IMG/VR virus record: IMGVR_UViG_3300041583_000386
Location: 1-40,564 of that record
Length of the DNA: 40,564 nucleotides
Direction: 5' to 3' (one strand)
DNA from: a virus
In this document: in pieces, positions 14,173-22,231 of the stretch
How positions within the stretch are numbered: position 1 is the first letter of the stretch
Layout of the letters: each line of letters starts with the position of its first letter
Made by a program: the position numbers and the translations under genes
Notes under the pieces: generated by a model
Seen by the model: the letters and a program-made list of their open reading frames with translations, nothing else
Databases searched by the model: none
Told to the model about the DNA's origin: nothing

Positions 14173-15621
14173 ATGACGAAAGTCATAAATTCAAAAGTAT
14201 TAAAGACTCAAACTATTGAGTGGAAAACCCTTGAATTTATTCAGCAAGATAATTTTAAAGATTGGATACCCTCTGGTGATGAGAAACTAGAAAATTCATT
14301 AATAAAATATCAATTCATAGACCCTTTTAAGGTTTGGGAGAATGAAGGTGTATTGTATTGCCTTGATGGTAAGCATAGGTTCCTTGATCTTAAAAACCTA
14401 ATAGAAAAAGGTATTGAGGTGCCAGAACTACTTCCAGCTACTTTTATTGATTGTATTAACAAAAAAGAAGCTGCAGAGCTTGTTATTGTTTATTCTTCTG
14501 CATACGCTAAAATTACACAGAAAGGATTATTTGATTTTGTAACAGAATTCGAACTTGATCTACCAGACTTAAAAAACTTTATAAATATTCCTGATTTCTC
14601 TATTGAAAGATACGAACAGAAATTTGACATATACGATACAGGTTCTTGTGAGGAGCCGCACGTTATTATTCATCCGGATAAAATAATAGTTAAGCCTGGT
14701 GATTTATTTCAAATAAATGACCACCGGTTAATTTGCTCTTCTTTCATGGATGAAAACTCAGTTACTGAACTGATGAATGGAGAAAAAGCAAGGATTATAA
14801 ATTGTGATCCCCCATATAATTTACCAGCAAACTTCTTTACAAATAAAAACGAGAAAAAACATGAAGATTTTGCTATGGCCAGTGGAGAAATGACCGATGA
14901 AGAGTTTGTCAAGTTTCTTTCTTTGATCATGCAAGCGTCAATAGACAATTCGGTACAAGGTGCAATCCATTATATTTTTATGGACTTTAGGCACTCATGG
15001 CATATGGGAGAAGCCGCTAGACTAATTTACGGTAGCCCACAGCCAAAACAAGTTTGTGTTTGGAATAAAGACATGATGGCCAATGGATCTTTTTATAGAG
15101 CTCAACATGAGCTTTGTTTTATATTCTCTGATGAAAAAGCCAAAGCGCTCTGGAATAAAGATATGCTAGATTATGGAGGGCATTTCTACAAAGACAATAA
15201 CGAGTGGTGTTTTATTTTCAAGAACGGAGATAAAGCTAAACACTTATCTCACCTAGAACTTCAGCACAGAATTAGAACAAACGTATGGAGATACCCATCA
15301 GCAACTTCAACAGCTAATCCTGATAGGTTTGAATTAAAAAACCACCCCACACCCAAGCCTGTAAATATGATTGCAGATTCAATTCTTGACACCACAAACA
15401 AAGGTGATATTGTAATTGATTGGTTTCTTGGATCTGGTACCGCTCTAATAGCAACAGAACACACAAAAAGGAAAGGTAGATTCACGGATATTGAACCAAT
15501 GTATATTCAATCTTCCATAAATAGATACATAAACTATTGCAATAAAAGAAATCTAGATGTTAATTTTACTCACTTAAACGGTAAGTTAACCTTAAAAGAT
15601 TTCACCTATGAGCAATTATAA
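14173..15621 (+). CDS. ParB-like/DNA methyltransferase fusion
   Basis: 482 residues. A ParB-like N-terminal domain (DGKHRFLDL at 65-73) is fused to a beta-class amino-methyltransferase, with motif IV DPPY at 212-215 preceding the AdoMet-binding FLGSG at 418-422. It should methylate adenine N6 or cytosine N4 in DNA, protecting phage DNA or marking it for packaging or replication control. Residues 297-326 and 327-358 are a tandem duplication (both start WNKDM and contain a CFIF core). First gene of the packaging operon, after a structured leader. Confidence 0.9.
   Translation: MTKVINSKVLKTQTIEWKTLEFIQQDNFKDWIPSGDEKLENSLIKYQFIDPFKVWENEGVLYCLDGKHRFLDLKNLIEKGIEVPELLPATFIDCINKKEAAELVIVYSSAYAKITQKGLFDFVTEFELDLPDLKNFINIPDFSIERYEQKFDIYDTGSCEEPHVIIHPDKIIVKPGDLFQINDHRLICSSFMDENSVTELMNGEKARIINCDPPYNLPANFFTNKNEKKHEDFAMASGEMTDEEFVKFLSLIMQASIDNSVQGAIHYIFMDFRHSWHMGEAARLIYGSPQPKQVCVWNKDMMANGSFYRAQHELCFIFSDEKAKALWNKDMLDYGGHFYKDNNEWCFIFKNGDKAKHLSHLELQHRIRTNVWRYPSATSTANPDRFELKNHPTPKPVNMIADSILDTTNKGDIVIDWFLGSGTALIATEHTKRKGRFTDIEPMYIQSSINRYINYCNKRNLDVNFTHLNGKLTLKDFTYEQL
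15061..15240 (+). repeat. In-frame 90-bp tandem duplication in the methyltransferase gene
   Basis: Copies start at TGGAATAAAGAYATG at 15061 and 15151, exactly 90 bp apart, and run to about 15240. At protein level both keep W-N-K-D-M, an F-Y, a CFIF and an A-K-x-L. The second copy is diverged and slightly longer at its end, so the duplication is not recent. Confidence 0.65.
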
Positions 15622-15838
15622 TTCATTAATTCAAATGAGAGACACTATTATCGATTATCTGGAAAAAGAGAAAAGCATTAATGAAGATGCTTTGAAAGCT
15701 TATGAACCACAGGTAATCCCAGAAGACAATGAAGCTATTCGAGTAATGAGGGAAAAAGAAAGAATTAAAATCAACGATAGAGTCTATGAACTCAAAAGAC
15801 ATATTGAAGTAATTAAAAGAATGTATCCCAGTGAGTAG
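15608..15838 (+). CDS. Small coiled-coil protein before terminase
   Basis: 76 residues, nearly all helical and charged (IIDYLEKEKSINEDALKAY, then REKERIKINDRVYELKRHIE). Start overlaps the end of the methyltransferase gene by 14 bases. Its place just before the small terminase subunit suggests a packaging accessory protein, but no family is recognised. Confidence 0.75.
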   Translation: MSNYNSLIQMRDTIIDYLEKEKSINEDALKAYEPQVIPEDNEAIRVMREKERIKINDRVYELKRHIEVIKRMYPSE

Positions 15839-15868
15839 ATAATTCATAATGATTCATATAAAGAAAAT

Positions 15869-16306
15869 ATGGCCAAAAGTTCTAAAATAGAATTAGAAAG
15901 AAGAATATTTACTATTCAGGGCTGGATCATTGATGGTGTTCAGGACTATTTGATTTTAAAACAATCAAAGAGCCAATGGAGTATTGGCTTAAGACAGTCT
16001 AGAAACTATTTAAAAAAGGCTTATCAAAACTGGAAAGAAGACATTGATATTGACATTGATTTAAAGAGAAGTGCTAAAATCGCTGAATTAAAGCAATTGA
16101 AAAGAAGTTTAAAAGAAGAGCACAAAGGCTCTCCCTCTGGAATTAGAGCCATAATGATGGTTGAAAGGGAGATTATCAAAATTGAAGGTTTAGTTATTAG
16201 AAAGGTAGATATAACATCAGGCGGAAAACCACTTCAAATATCAGATGAAGAAAGGGACGCTAGAATTGAAGTTTTAATAAATAAGAGAAATGCTAACAAA
16301 GGATGA
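15869..16306 (+). CDS. terS: Small terminase subunit
   Basis: 145 residues. The N-terminal helices (RRIFTIQGWIIDGVQDYLIL, then SIGLRQSRNYLKKAY) resemble the DNA-binding helix-turn-helix of Bacteroidota phage small terminases; the middle is coiled coil (IAELKQLKRSLKEEH) and the C-terminus is variable. The overlap of 17 bases with the large-subunit gene is the usual arrangement. It should recognise the packaging site and recruit the motor. Call based on position and architecture. Confidence 0.8.
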   Translation: MAKSSKIELERRIFTIQGWIIDGVQDYLILKQSKSQWSIGLRQSRNYLKKAYQNWKEDIDIDIDLKRSAKIAELKQLKRSLKEEHKGSPSGIRAIMMVEREIIKIEGLVIRKVDITSGGKPLQISDEERDARIEVLINKRNANKG

Positions 16307-17804
16307 ATCAATTGAACTTGAAAATCTTTTGTATAATCAAATAATATCTGAAAGTAGGAATGATTTACTAAAGTTCACAGCGACTACTTTTAAAAAATTT
16401 GAGCCTGAATGGTTTCATATTAAGTTCTATGACATACTGAACCGCTTTGCAAATACTGAAATAAAGAATTTGATTATTTCTATGCCACCTCAGCACGGTA
16501 AATCTGAAGGGAGCTCGAGAAGACTACCAGCTTATATTGCGGGCCTTAGACCAGATGAAAAACAAGCAGTAGTTAGTTTTGCTGCTCATAAGGCTGAAAA
16601 GTTTGGAAGGGAGATAATGGGAATAATGAACGAAAATGAGTATAAAGCTATTTTTCCTAATGTAAAATACCCAGATAGAGGTTACCCTGGACAGAAAGCA
16701 AATACAAATCAAAATAGAGAATCTATTAACAGCGATGGATCTATGAAGTTTGTAGGTGTAGGTGGGCCACTTACAGGAGATCCTGTAGATGTTTTAATAA
16801 TGGATGATTTGTACAAAGACTGGCACGATGGTAACTCACCTATTGTACAAAAAAGAATATGGGACTGGTATATATCAGTTGCAGAAACAAGACTCCACAA
16901 TGACTCTCAACAGCTAATTGTATTTACAAGATGGTCCGAAAATGATTTGATTGCTAAATTAGAAGATGTTGGAAAAGTAGTTGAATGGAATGGGAATGAA
17001 TCCCTTGATGATTTAATTGTAAAATTAAAACATGATGAATTTTTAAAAATTAACTGGACCGCAATTAAAGAGGGTAGCATAAATGAATTTGATCAAAGAA
17101 AAGATGGAGAGGCTTTATGGCCAAAAAAGCATTCTTTACAAAAATTAGTTTCTACTAGAGATAAGGATCCAGATAAATTTGATTGCTTATATCAAGGAAA
17201 CCCTGTAAATAAAGACGGATTGCTCTATCCTAATGAGTTTAAAACGTATTCATCACTACCAGTGTTCAAAATCAAAAAGAATTATACAGACACAGCCGAT
17301 ACTGGAAAAGATAATCTGTGTTCTATCAACTACGGAGTTGCTTTAAGCGAAACCAACGAACACCTATATGTGATTGACCTAGTTTATACTGATAAAGCTA
17401 TGGAAAAAACAGAGCCTTTAGTTGCATCAATTTTAATAAATAATCTAATAAACACTACAAAAATTGAAAGCAATAATGGAGGTAGGAGTTTTGCAAGAAA
17501 CGTGGAAGCTATCACAAAAAAAGAAGAAATTCCAATAACTTACAACTGGTTTCATCAAAGCAATAATAAAGAGGCTAGAATATTCTCTAATTCAGCAACA
17601 GTAAACAGGAGAATTGTATTTCCAGATGATTGGCATATTAGATGGCCTGAATTTTACAAAGCGGTTACAAAGTATAAAAAAATATTTTCTTTAAATGAAT
17701 TTGATGATGCTCCAGATACATTGACAGGAATCATAGAAGAAGAAAGCAAGTCAAATTTTAGAATTTCACCAGAAGTAAACGCAAACGACTTAGGTCTATT
17801 TTAA
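16290..17804 (+). CDS. terL: Large terminase subunit, ATPase-nuclease
   Basis: 504 residues. Walker A PPQHGKS at 66-72, Walker B VLIMDD at about 168-173, a coupling-like FTRW segment, and an RNase H-fold nuclease with acidic residues in TDTADTGKD (about 333-341) and FDDAPDTLTG (about 471-480). It drives DNA into proheads and cuts concatemers. Length is normal for the family. The nearby methyltransferase and portal genes give the standard packaging context. Confidence 0.95.
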   Translation: MLTKDESIELENLLYNQIISESRNDLLKFTATTFKKFEPEWFHIKFYDILNRFANTEIKNLIISMPPQHGKSEGSSRRLPAYIAGLRPDEKQAVVSFAAHKAEKFGREIMGIMNENEYKAIFPNVKYPDRGYPGQKANTNQNRESINSDGSMKFVGVGGPLTGDPVDVLIMDDLYKDWHDGNSPIVQKRIWDWYISVAETRLHNDSQQLIVFTRWSENDLIAKLEDVGKVVEWNGNESLDDLIVKLKHDEFLKINWTAIKEGSINEFDQRKDGEALWPKKHSLQKLVSTRDKDPDKFDCLYQGNPVNKDGLLYPNEFKTYSSLPVFKIKKNYTDTADTGKDNLCSINYGVALSETNEHLYVIDLVYTDKAMEKTEPLVASILINNLINTTKIESNNGGRSFARNVEAITKKEEIPITYNWFHQSNNKEARIFSNSATVNRRIVFPDDWHIRWPEFYKAVTKYKKIFSLNEFDDAPDTLTGIIEEESKSNFRISPEVNANDLGLF

Positions 17805-17815
17805 ATAAACAATTT

Positions 17816-19174
17816 ATGACATTTTTAGAACTATTATCAGAGAATAAAATATCAGAGGCTTATCTATTGCTAAACTCTAAAGAGGGTGTTCAAAACAACG
17901 CTAATGAATACAATAATAAGCGAGATATAAGAAACGGACAAGTAGGTAAGCGTATTGACAAAACCTCTAAAAACGATACTGTAACAGTTGCAAAAATCCC
18001 TATTCCTTTTCAGCGTAAAATAGTTAAAAGCGCTGCATCTTTTTTATTTGGCAGCCCCATTGAAGTTGTTTATTCTGAAAATAAAGAGCCTTCAGAATAC
18101 TTAAGGGACTACTGGAAGTCATTAAGAATGAATTCCATTCTTTTAGATTTTTGTAAAACAGTGAAATCAGAAACTGAAGCTACAATAGTTTTCTTTATTG
18201 TTCAAAACGAAGGAGAAGAACCAAAGCTGAAATCAAGGCTTTTAACTTCTAAAAACGGAAAAGTATATCCTGTTTTTGACGCTTTTGGAGACATGGTTTC
18301 CTTTGCCTGGGAGTATAATACAAAAGAATCTGACAAAGAGACTAAGTACCTTTACGTTTGGACTAAAGAAAAAAACTACATATTTAAAGAAGGTGGTAAC
18401 GGATGGGCCTTAACAGATGGAGGAGAGACCGAAAATCTATTTGGTAAAATTCCAGTAGTTTATTTAAGCCAAGAGAATCCAGAGTGGTGGGAGGTTCAAG
18501 ATTTAATAGACACCTATGAAATGTCATTTTCTAAGTTTGTAGATACCAATGGATATTTTGCCAGCCCAATGTATAAGGTTAAAGGCGCTGTAGCTTCAAT
18601 CCCTAAGAAAGATGAAACTGGTAAAATGGTTCAGCTTGACATTATAGAAACTGAAAAAGGTAATATCATAGAAGCCGATTTGGAGGTGCTTTCATGGGAC
18701 CGGGCACCTGAAGCTTTAAAATTAGAATTTGAAACCTCTAAAGGATTGATATATGGGCTTACAGATACTCCAGACTTATCATTTGATAGCGTTAAAGGGC
18801 TAGGTAGCGTTTCTGGAATTGCTTTAAAACTATTGTTTTTCGGATCAATTCTAAAGGCTAAGTGGGATGAAGGGGATTACCAAACGGCAATTAGCAGAAT
18901 GTTTAATTTAATTATTGCGAGTTCTAAAACTATAAATTCTAAATTGAATTTTGACGAATTAGAGATAGATGTAAGATTTACATCTGTATTGCCAGAGAAT
19001 TTAAAAGAAATTATAGAAGTGTTATCAGAGGCCACTGGAGGAAAGGCTATCATGTCCCAGAAAACAGCAATTAGTCACAATCCATTAGTTAGTAATGATG
19101 AATTAGAATTAGAGGCAATTAATAGCGAAGATGCAGCTTCAAGGACTCAGGATTTAGGAATTTCATTTTTATAA
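17816..19174 (+). CDS. Portal protein (SPP1 gp6-like)
   Basis: 452 residues. The N-terminal region (VAKIPIPFQRKIVKSAASFL then FGSPIEVVY) and the KGLIYGLTDTPDLSF plus GSVSGIALKLLF segments are typical of SPP1 gp6-type portals. It forms the dodecameric vertex ring through which DNA enters and to which the tail attaches. It follows terL at a distance of 11 bp. Confidence 0.92.
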   Translation: MTFLELLSENKISEAYLLLNSKEGVQNNANEYNNKRDIRNGQVGKRIDKTSKNDTVTVAKIPIPFQRKIVKSAASFLFGSPIEVVYSENKEPSEYLRDYWKSLRMNSILLDFCKTVKSETEATIVFFIVQNEGEEPKLKSRLLTSKNGKVYPVFDAFGDMVSFAWEYNTKESDKETKYLYVWTKEKNYIFKEGGNGWALTDGGETENLFGKIPVVYLSQENPEWWEVQDLIDTYEMSFSKFVDTNGYFASPMYKVKGAVASIPKKDETGKMVQLDIIETEKGNIIEADLEVLSWDRAPEALKLEFETSKGLIYGLTDTPDLSFDSVKGLGSVSGIALKLLFFGSILKAKWDEGDYQTAISRMFNLIIASSKTINSKLNFDELEIDVRFTSVLPENLKEIIEVLSEATGGKAIMSQKTAISHNPLVSNDELELEAINSEDAASRTQDLGISFL

Positions 19175-19175
19175 G

Positions 19176-19358
19176 ATGATTAAAAAATTAAAAGTACTGT
19201 GGCTAAAATGGAAATGGGTGCTCTTTGGAAAGAAGACATTCAAGCAAGCTAATTATGAGATTAATAAAGAGCGAGCAGCTCATCTAATAAAGCCTAAGAA
19301 ACGTTTTAAAATCAGTAATGCTAACTATGCATCTACTAAAAGATCAAAGAAAATATGA
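19176..19358 (+). CDS. Small basic protein (60 aa)
   Basis: Begins one base after the portal stop. Extremely basic, with Trp-rich N-terminus (LKVLWLKWKWVLFGKK) and Lys/Arg-rich C-terminus. It could bind DNA or membrane. No family recognised. Confidence 0.7.
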   Translation: MIKKLKVLWLKWKWVLFGKKTFKQANYEINKERAAHLIKPKKRFKISNANYASTKRSKKI

Positions 19359-19699
19359 AATCTACAGAAACACTAAAATCTACAGAAACAATAAAATCAT
19401 TTCTTGAAGCTTGGAAAGCTGAGGATTACAAAAAAATGCACGATTTGAGTCAAAAGACTTATAAAGTTGCTAATTCTAAAATACAACTTAAAAACCTCTT
19501 TAATGAAAGGCTTAAGTCATATAAAATAACATCTTTAAATGAAGTTAATGACGTTGTTCATGATTTTGAATTGACTTTAAAAGTAGATGGTAAGCAACGC
19601 AAAGCAATAGCGAGGCTAATTTGTGAATCAGAGCCATTTAAGGCTGACATTCATGGTGATTGGGGGGTTAATCCAATAAGTATTAATCGGTTATTATAA
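19355..19699 (+). CDS. NTF2-like small protein in the head module
   Basis: 114 residues. The pattern SFLEAWKAEDYKKMHDLSQ, a helix region, then strands (HDFELTLKVDGKQRKAIARL and a C-terminal GDWGVNP) resembles the NTF2/SnoaL-like cone fold. Such a gene between portal and head-morphogenesis protein is unusual, and its role is unknown. The first 12 codons after ATG are two copies of a 6-codon repeat (KSTETL, KSTETI). Start ATG overlaps the previous gene by four bases. Confidence 0.75.
   Translation: MKSTETLKSTETIKSFLEAWKAEDYKKMHDLSQKTYKVANSKIQLKNLFNERLKSYKITSLNEVNDVVHDFELTLKVDGKQRKAIARLICESEPFKADIHGDWGVNPISINRLL
19358..19393 (+). repeat. 18-bp tandem repeat at the start of the NTF2-like gene
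   Basis: AAATCTACAGAAACAMTA occurs at 19358-19375 and 19376-19393 with one difference. It encodes a duplicated six-residue unit and looks like recent replication slippage. Confidence 0.8.
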
Positions 19700-20737
19700 T
19701 TGAGAACGCCAGAGAGCCATAAACAACTATTAAACTTCTTGTTATTACAGGAAAATGTTTTTGGCTCCATATATCAAAATATGGCTAAAGAACTTTCTTC
19801 AGTTCTTAAACTATATAAAATAAATGCCAATTCTAGCGTTTGGCATAAAAACCCTGAAGTAAAGAAAAAGTTAAATGCTGTATTGTCTAAGTACCGAAAA
19901 TTAATTTACGAGAATATTTCATTAAGTACAGCTTCAGCTTGGGAACTTTCTAATAGCCATAATGATAGTTTAGTTTCAAATTACATAAAAGGCATTCCTA
20001 TTACAGAAAGCGGATCTAAAAAGTTCTTTAACCGCAATAAAGAAGCTTTAAAAGCTTTTCAGAATAGAACTAAAGGAGGTTTAAAATTATCTGATAGGGT
20101 TTGGAATCTTACCAATCAAACAAAGCAACAATTAGAATCATTTTTAGCCAGCGGCCTAACATCAGGTAGTTCTGCTAAATCATTAGCATCAGACTTACAG
20201 CGTTACTTAAAAGAACCTGAAAAAAGATTTAGAAGATTAAGAAATCCTGAAACAGGAAAATTGGTTATTTCAGATCCTGCTAAAAATTATAAACCCGGGA
20301 GAGGTGTATATCGTTCTAGTTATAAAAACTCACTAAGGTTAGCCCGTAATGAAATAAATATAGCTTACAGAACTTCGGATAATGAAAGAAGGAAGCAATT
20401 ACCATTTGTACTAGGCATTCAGGTTAGTTTAAGCCCAGCGCATCCTGAATATGATATTTGTGATGAATTACAGGGGGAATACCCAAAAGATTTTCAATTC
20501 ACAGGCTGGCACCCAAATTGCCTGTGCTTCACAACTACTAAATTAATGTCTAAAGAAGACTTTGCAAAACAAGTTAATGGCATGAAAATACCTGAGTCAA
20601 AGTATGTGAAGTCAATACCTACTGCAGCACAAAAATATATCAAAGAAAATTCAGAAAGGATTAAAAGTTTTTCAAACAAGCCTTATTTTATTCAAGATAA
20701 CTTCAAAAAAAGTAAAGATGGATTTGAATTGAAATAA
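19700..20737 (+). CDS. Phage head morphogenesis protein (SPP1 gp7 / Mu gpF-like)
   Basis: 345 residues from a TTG start directly after the previous stop; no suitable ATG lies near. The C-terminal domain has the family hallmarks LARNEINIAYRTSD, then PEYDICDELQGEY and GWHPNCLCF. This minor capsid protein sits near the portal and helps DNA ejection or head assembly. Position after the portal gene is standard. Confidence 0.9.
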   Translation: MRTPESHKQLLNFLLLQENVFGSIYQNMAKELSSVLKLYKINANSSVWHKNPEVKKKLNAVLSKYRKLIYENISLSTASAWELSNSHNDSLVSNYIKGIPITESGSKKFFNRNKEALKAFQNRTKGGLKLSDRVWNLTNQTKQQLESFLASGLTSGSSAKSLASDLQRYLKEPEKRFRRLRNPETGKLVISDPAKNYKPGRGVYRSSYKNSLRLARNEINIAYRTSDNERRKQLPFVLGIQVSLSPAHPEYDICDELQGEYPKDFQFTGWHPNCLCFTTTKLMSKEDFAKQVNGMKIPESKYVKSIPTAAQKYIKENSERIKSFSNKPYFIQDNFKKSKDGFELK

Positions 20738-20739
20738 AC

Positions 20740-21084
20740 ATGGAAATAAGGTCAGAGATTTTAAAAAACACACAAGACCACATTGAAGAGCATGGTCTAA
20801 GCACCTCATCAGAGGAATTATTTATAAGTTTTGAAATACTATCTACTCTTCATCGTGAATTTGAAGCTTATTTAAATAATGAAAAATTAATCTTTAGACT
20901 TAATGCCATGAAAAGAAATAAGAGACTTAAAGAAAAAAGAAAGCTTTTTGCTGTGTGGTATATTGCAAAAAATCAAGATAAAAAAATGATGAAAGAAATG
21001 CTTTACGAACTTTCTGAAATGTTTTTTATCACTACAAGAAGCGTTCAGAATGACTTATTTCACGAAACTACTGAACAGAATTAG
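20740..21084 (+). CDS. Helix-turn-helix-like protein before the capsid genes, candidate late regulator
   Basis: 114 residues, helical and basic. The C-terminal segment (KKMMKEMLYELSEMFFITTR then SVQNDLF, about 81-107) has the spacing of a helix-turn-helix of the kind seen in DeoR/BglG-like regulators. I know no structural role for such a protein at this site. Its last codons contain the first copy of the 14-bp late-promoter motif (21063-21076). A function as activator of the late promoters is a hypothesis only. Confidence 0.75.
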   Translation: MEIRSEILKNTQDHIEEHGLSTSSEELFISFEILSTLHREFEAYLNNEKLIFRLNAMKRNKRLKEKRKLFAVWYIAKNQDKKMMKEMLYELSEMFFITTRSVQNDLFHETTEQN

Positions 21085-21123
21085 AAAATACCTTATCCAA
21101 TATTAGGCTATAACATAGATTTG
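21063..21123 (+). promoter_or_regulatory. Late promoter 1 (scaffold-capsid block)
   Basis: Motif CGAAACTACTGAAC at 21063-21076, a 39-bp gap, then -7 box TAGATTTG at 21116-21123 (exact TAnnTTTG). The scaffold gene starts 23 bp later. No TTG -33 box is seen about 20 bp upstream of the -7 box. The same motif and spacing recur at 26916 and 35221. Confidence 0.75.
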
Positions 21124-21146
21124 AATCAAATAAGAAAACAAATACT

Positions 21147-21842
21147 ATGACATTATTAGAGAAACTCAAAGCAGCACTTAAATTAAAAGGGTTAAGCGAG
21201 GGTCTTGCAGATTTAATTAACATCACATCTGAAGATCAAATCGAGGGGATTTTAACTCAATTATCATCAACTCAAAACTCTGACGAATTGGACTTTTCAA
21301 AAGTACTTTCATCAAATGAATTCAATGCGTATGTTCAAAAAAATGGGTTTGATTCACTTTTAAAAAATTCAAAAACATTACAGAGCGAACATGACAAAAA
21401 AGTGAGTTCAGGAATCAAAACATTTAAAGAGAAATACTTTAAAGATATGGATCCAGAAGGTGCGGAAGGGCATGAAGACGGTAAAGGTAAAGAAGGTATG
21501 CAAAATCAAAATGACGCTCCTGAATGGGCTAAAGCATTAATTAGTAAGGTAGAAAACCTAGAGAAAGAAAAAGCCAGCACTGGTAAACTTTCACAAGCTA
21601 AAGATTTATTTACCAAATCCGTTACACTTCAAAAACTTCCAGAAAAACTACAAAACAGTTGGTTAAACAGAATTAATCTTGAAAGCGAAACTTCATTCGA
21701 GGACCAAATTAAGGCACTTGAAGAAGAAGTTACTGAGTTTAAAATTGTGACCGTTAACTCAAAAGGTTTACCTATTGGTGGAGGTTCAGCAGACAAGCCT
21801 TCAGATTCAGAAGTTAATGACATAGTAGATGCAATCGTTTAA
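21147..21842 (+). CDS. Capsid scaffolding protein
   Basis: 231 residues, acidic and mostly helical, with a low-complexity linker (DPEGAEGHEDGKGKEG, about 101-116) and a coiled-coil region (LISKVENLEKEKASTGKLSQ). This is the composition and position of siphophage scaffolds, directly before decoration and capsid genes. It should form the internal core of the prohead and leave or be degraded before packaging. First gene after late promoter 1. Confidence 0.8.
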   Translation: MTLLEKLKAALKLKGLSEGLADLINITSEDQIEGILTQLSSTQNSDELDFSKVLSSNEFNAYVQKNGFDSLLKNSKTLQSEHDKKVSSGIKTFKEKYFKDMDPEGAEGHEDGKGKEGMQNQNDAPEWAKALISKVENLEKEKASTGKLSQAKDLFTKSVTLQKLPEKLQNSWLNRINLESETSFEDQIKALEEEVTEFKIVTVNSKGLPIGGGSADKPSDSEVNDIVDAIV

Positions 21843-21861
21843 TCTAAAATTAATTTAAAAA

Positions 21862-22230
21862 ATGGCAACAGCGAATTTAACTACAAGCCAAAGTGTTGAT
21901 ACTACTAACGATTCTGTCGTTATAGTAAAATACTTTGAAGGTATTCCAGGAGGTCGCACTTTAAACGTTACAGGGTTTGCTGATGATGAAATATCAGCTG
22001 GTCATGTAATTATAAAGGAAACTTCCAGCGGTGAATACAAACCACTAGCAGCAACAGGTACTTTACCAGCTTCACATACCTATGCAGGTATTTTAGTGGC
22101 ATCAATCAAAAAAGAAAATGCACAAGCAGCTATTATGGTACGTGGTACTGTAAACGAAGCATACGCAAAATATGCGATTCCAACAGCTGCAAAAAATGCA
22201 TTAAGTTTAATCAGATTTATAAGCGAATAA
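21862..22230 (+). CDS. Head decoration protein
   Basis: 122 residues, beta-rich, with the D-protein-like arrangement GHVIIKETSSGEYKPLAATG, then YAGILVASI and AAIMVRGTVNE. Such proteins bind the outside of the expanded capsid and stabilise it. Location between scaffold and major capsid genes supports this. Confidence 0.8.
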   Translation: MATANLTTSQSVDTTNDSVVIVKYFEGIPGGRTLNVTGFADDEISAGHVIIKETSSGEYKPLAATGTLPASHTYAGILVASIKKENAQAAIMVRGTVNEAYAKYAIPTAAKNALSLIRFISE

Positions 22231-22231
22231 G

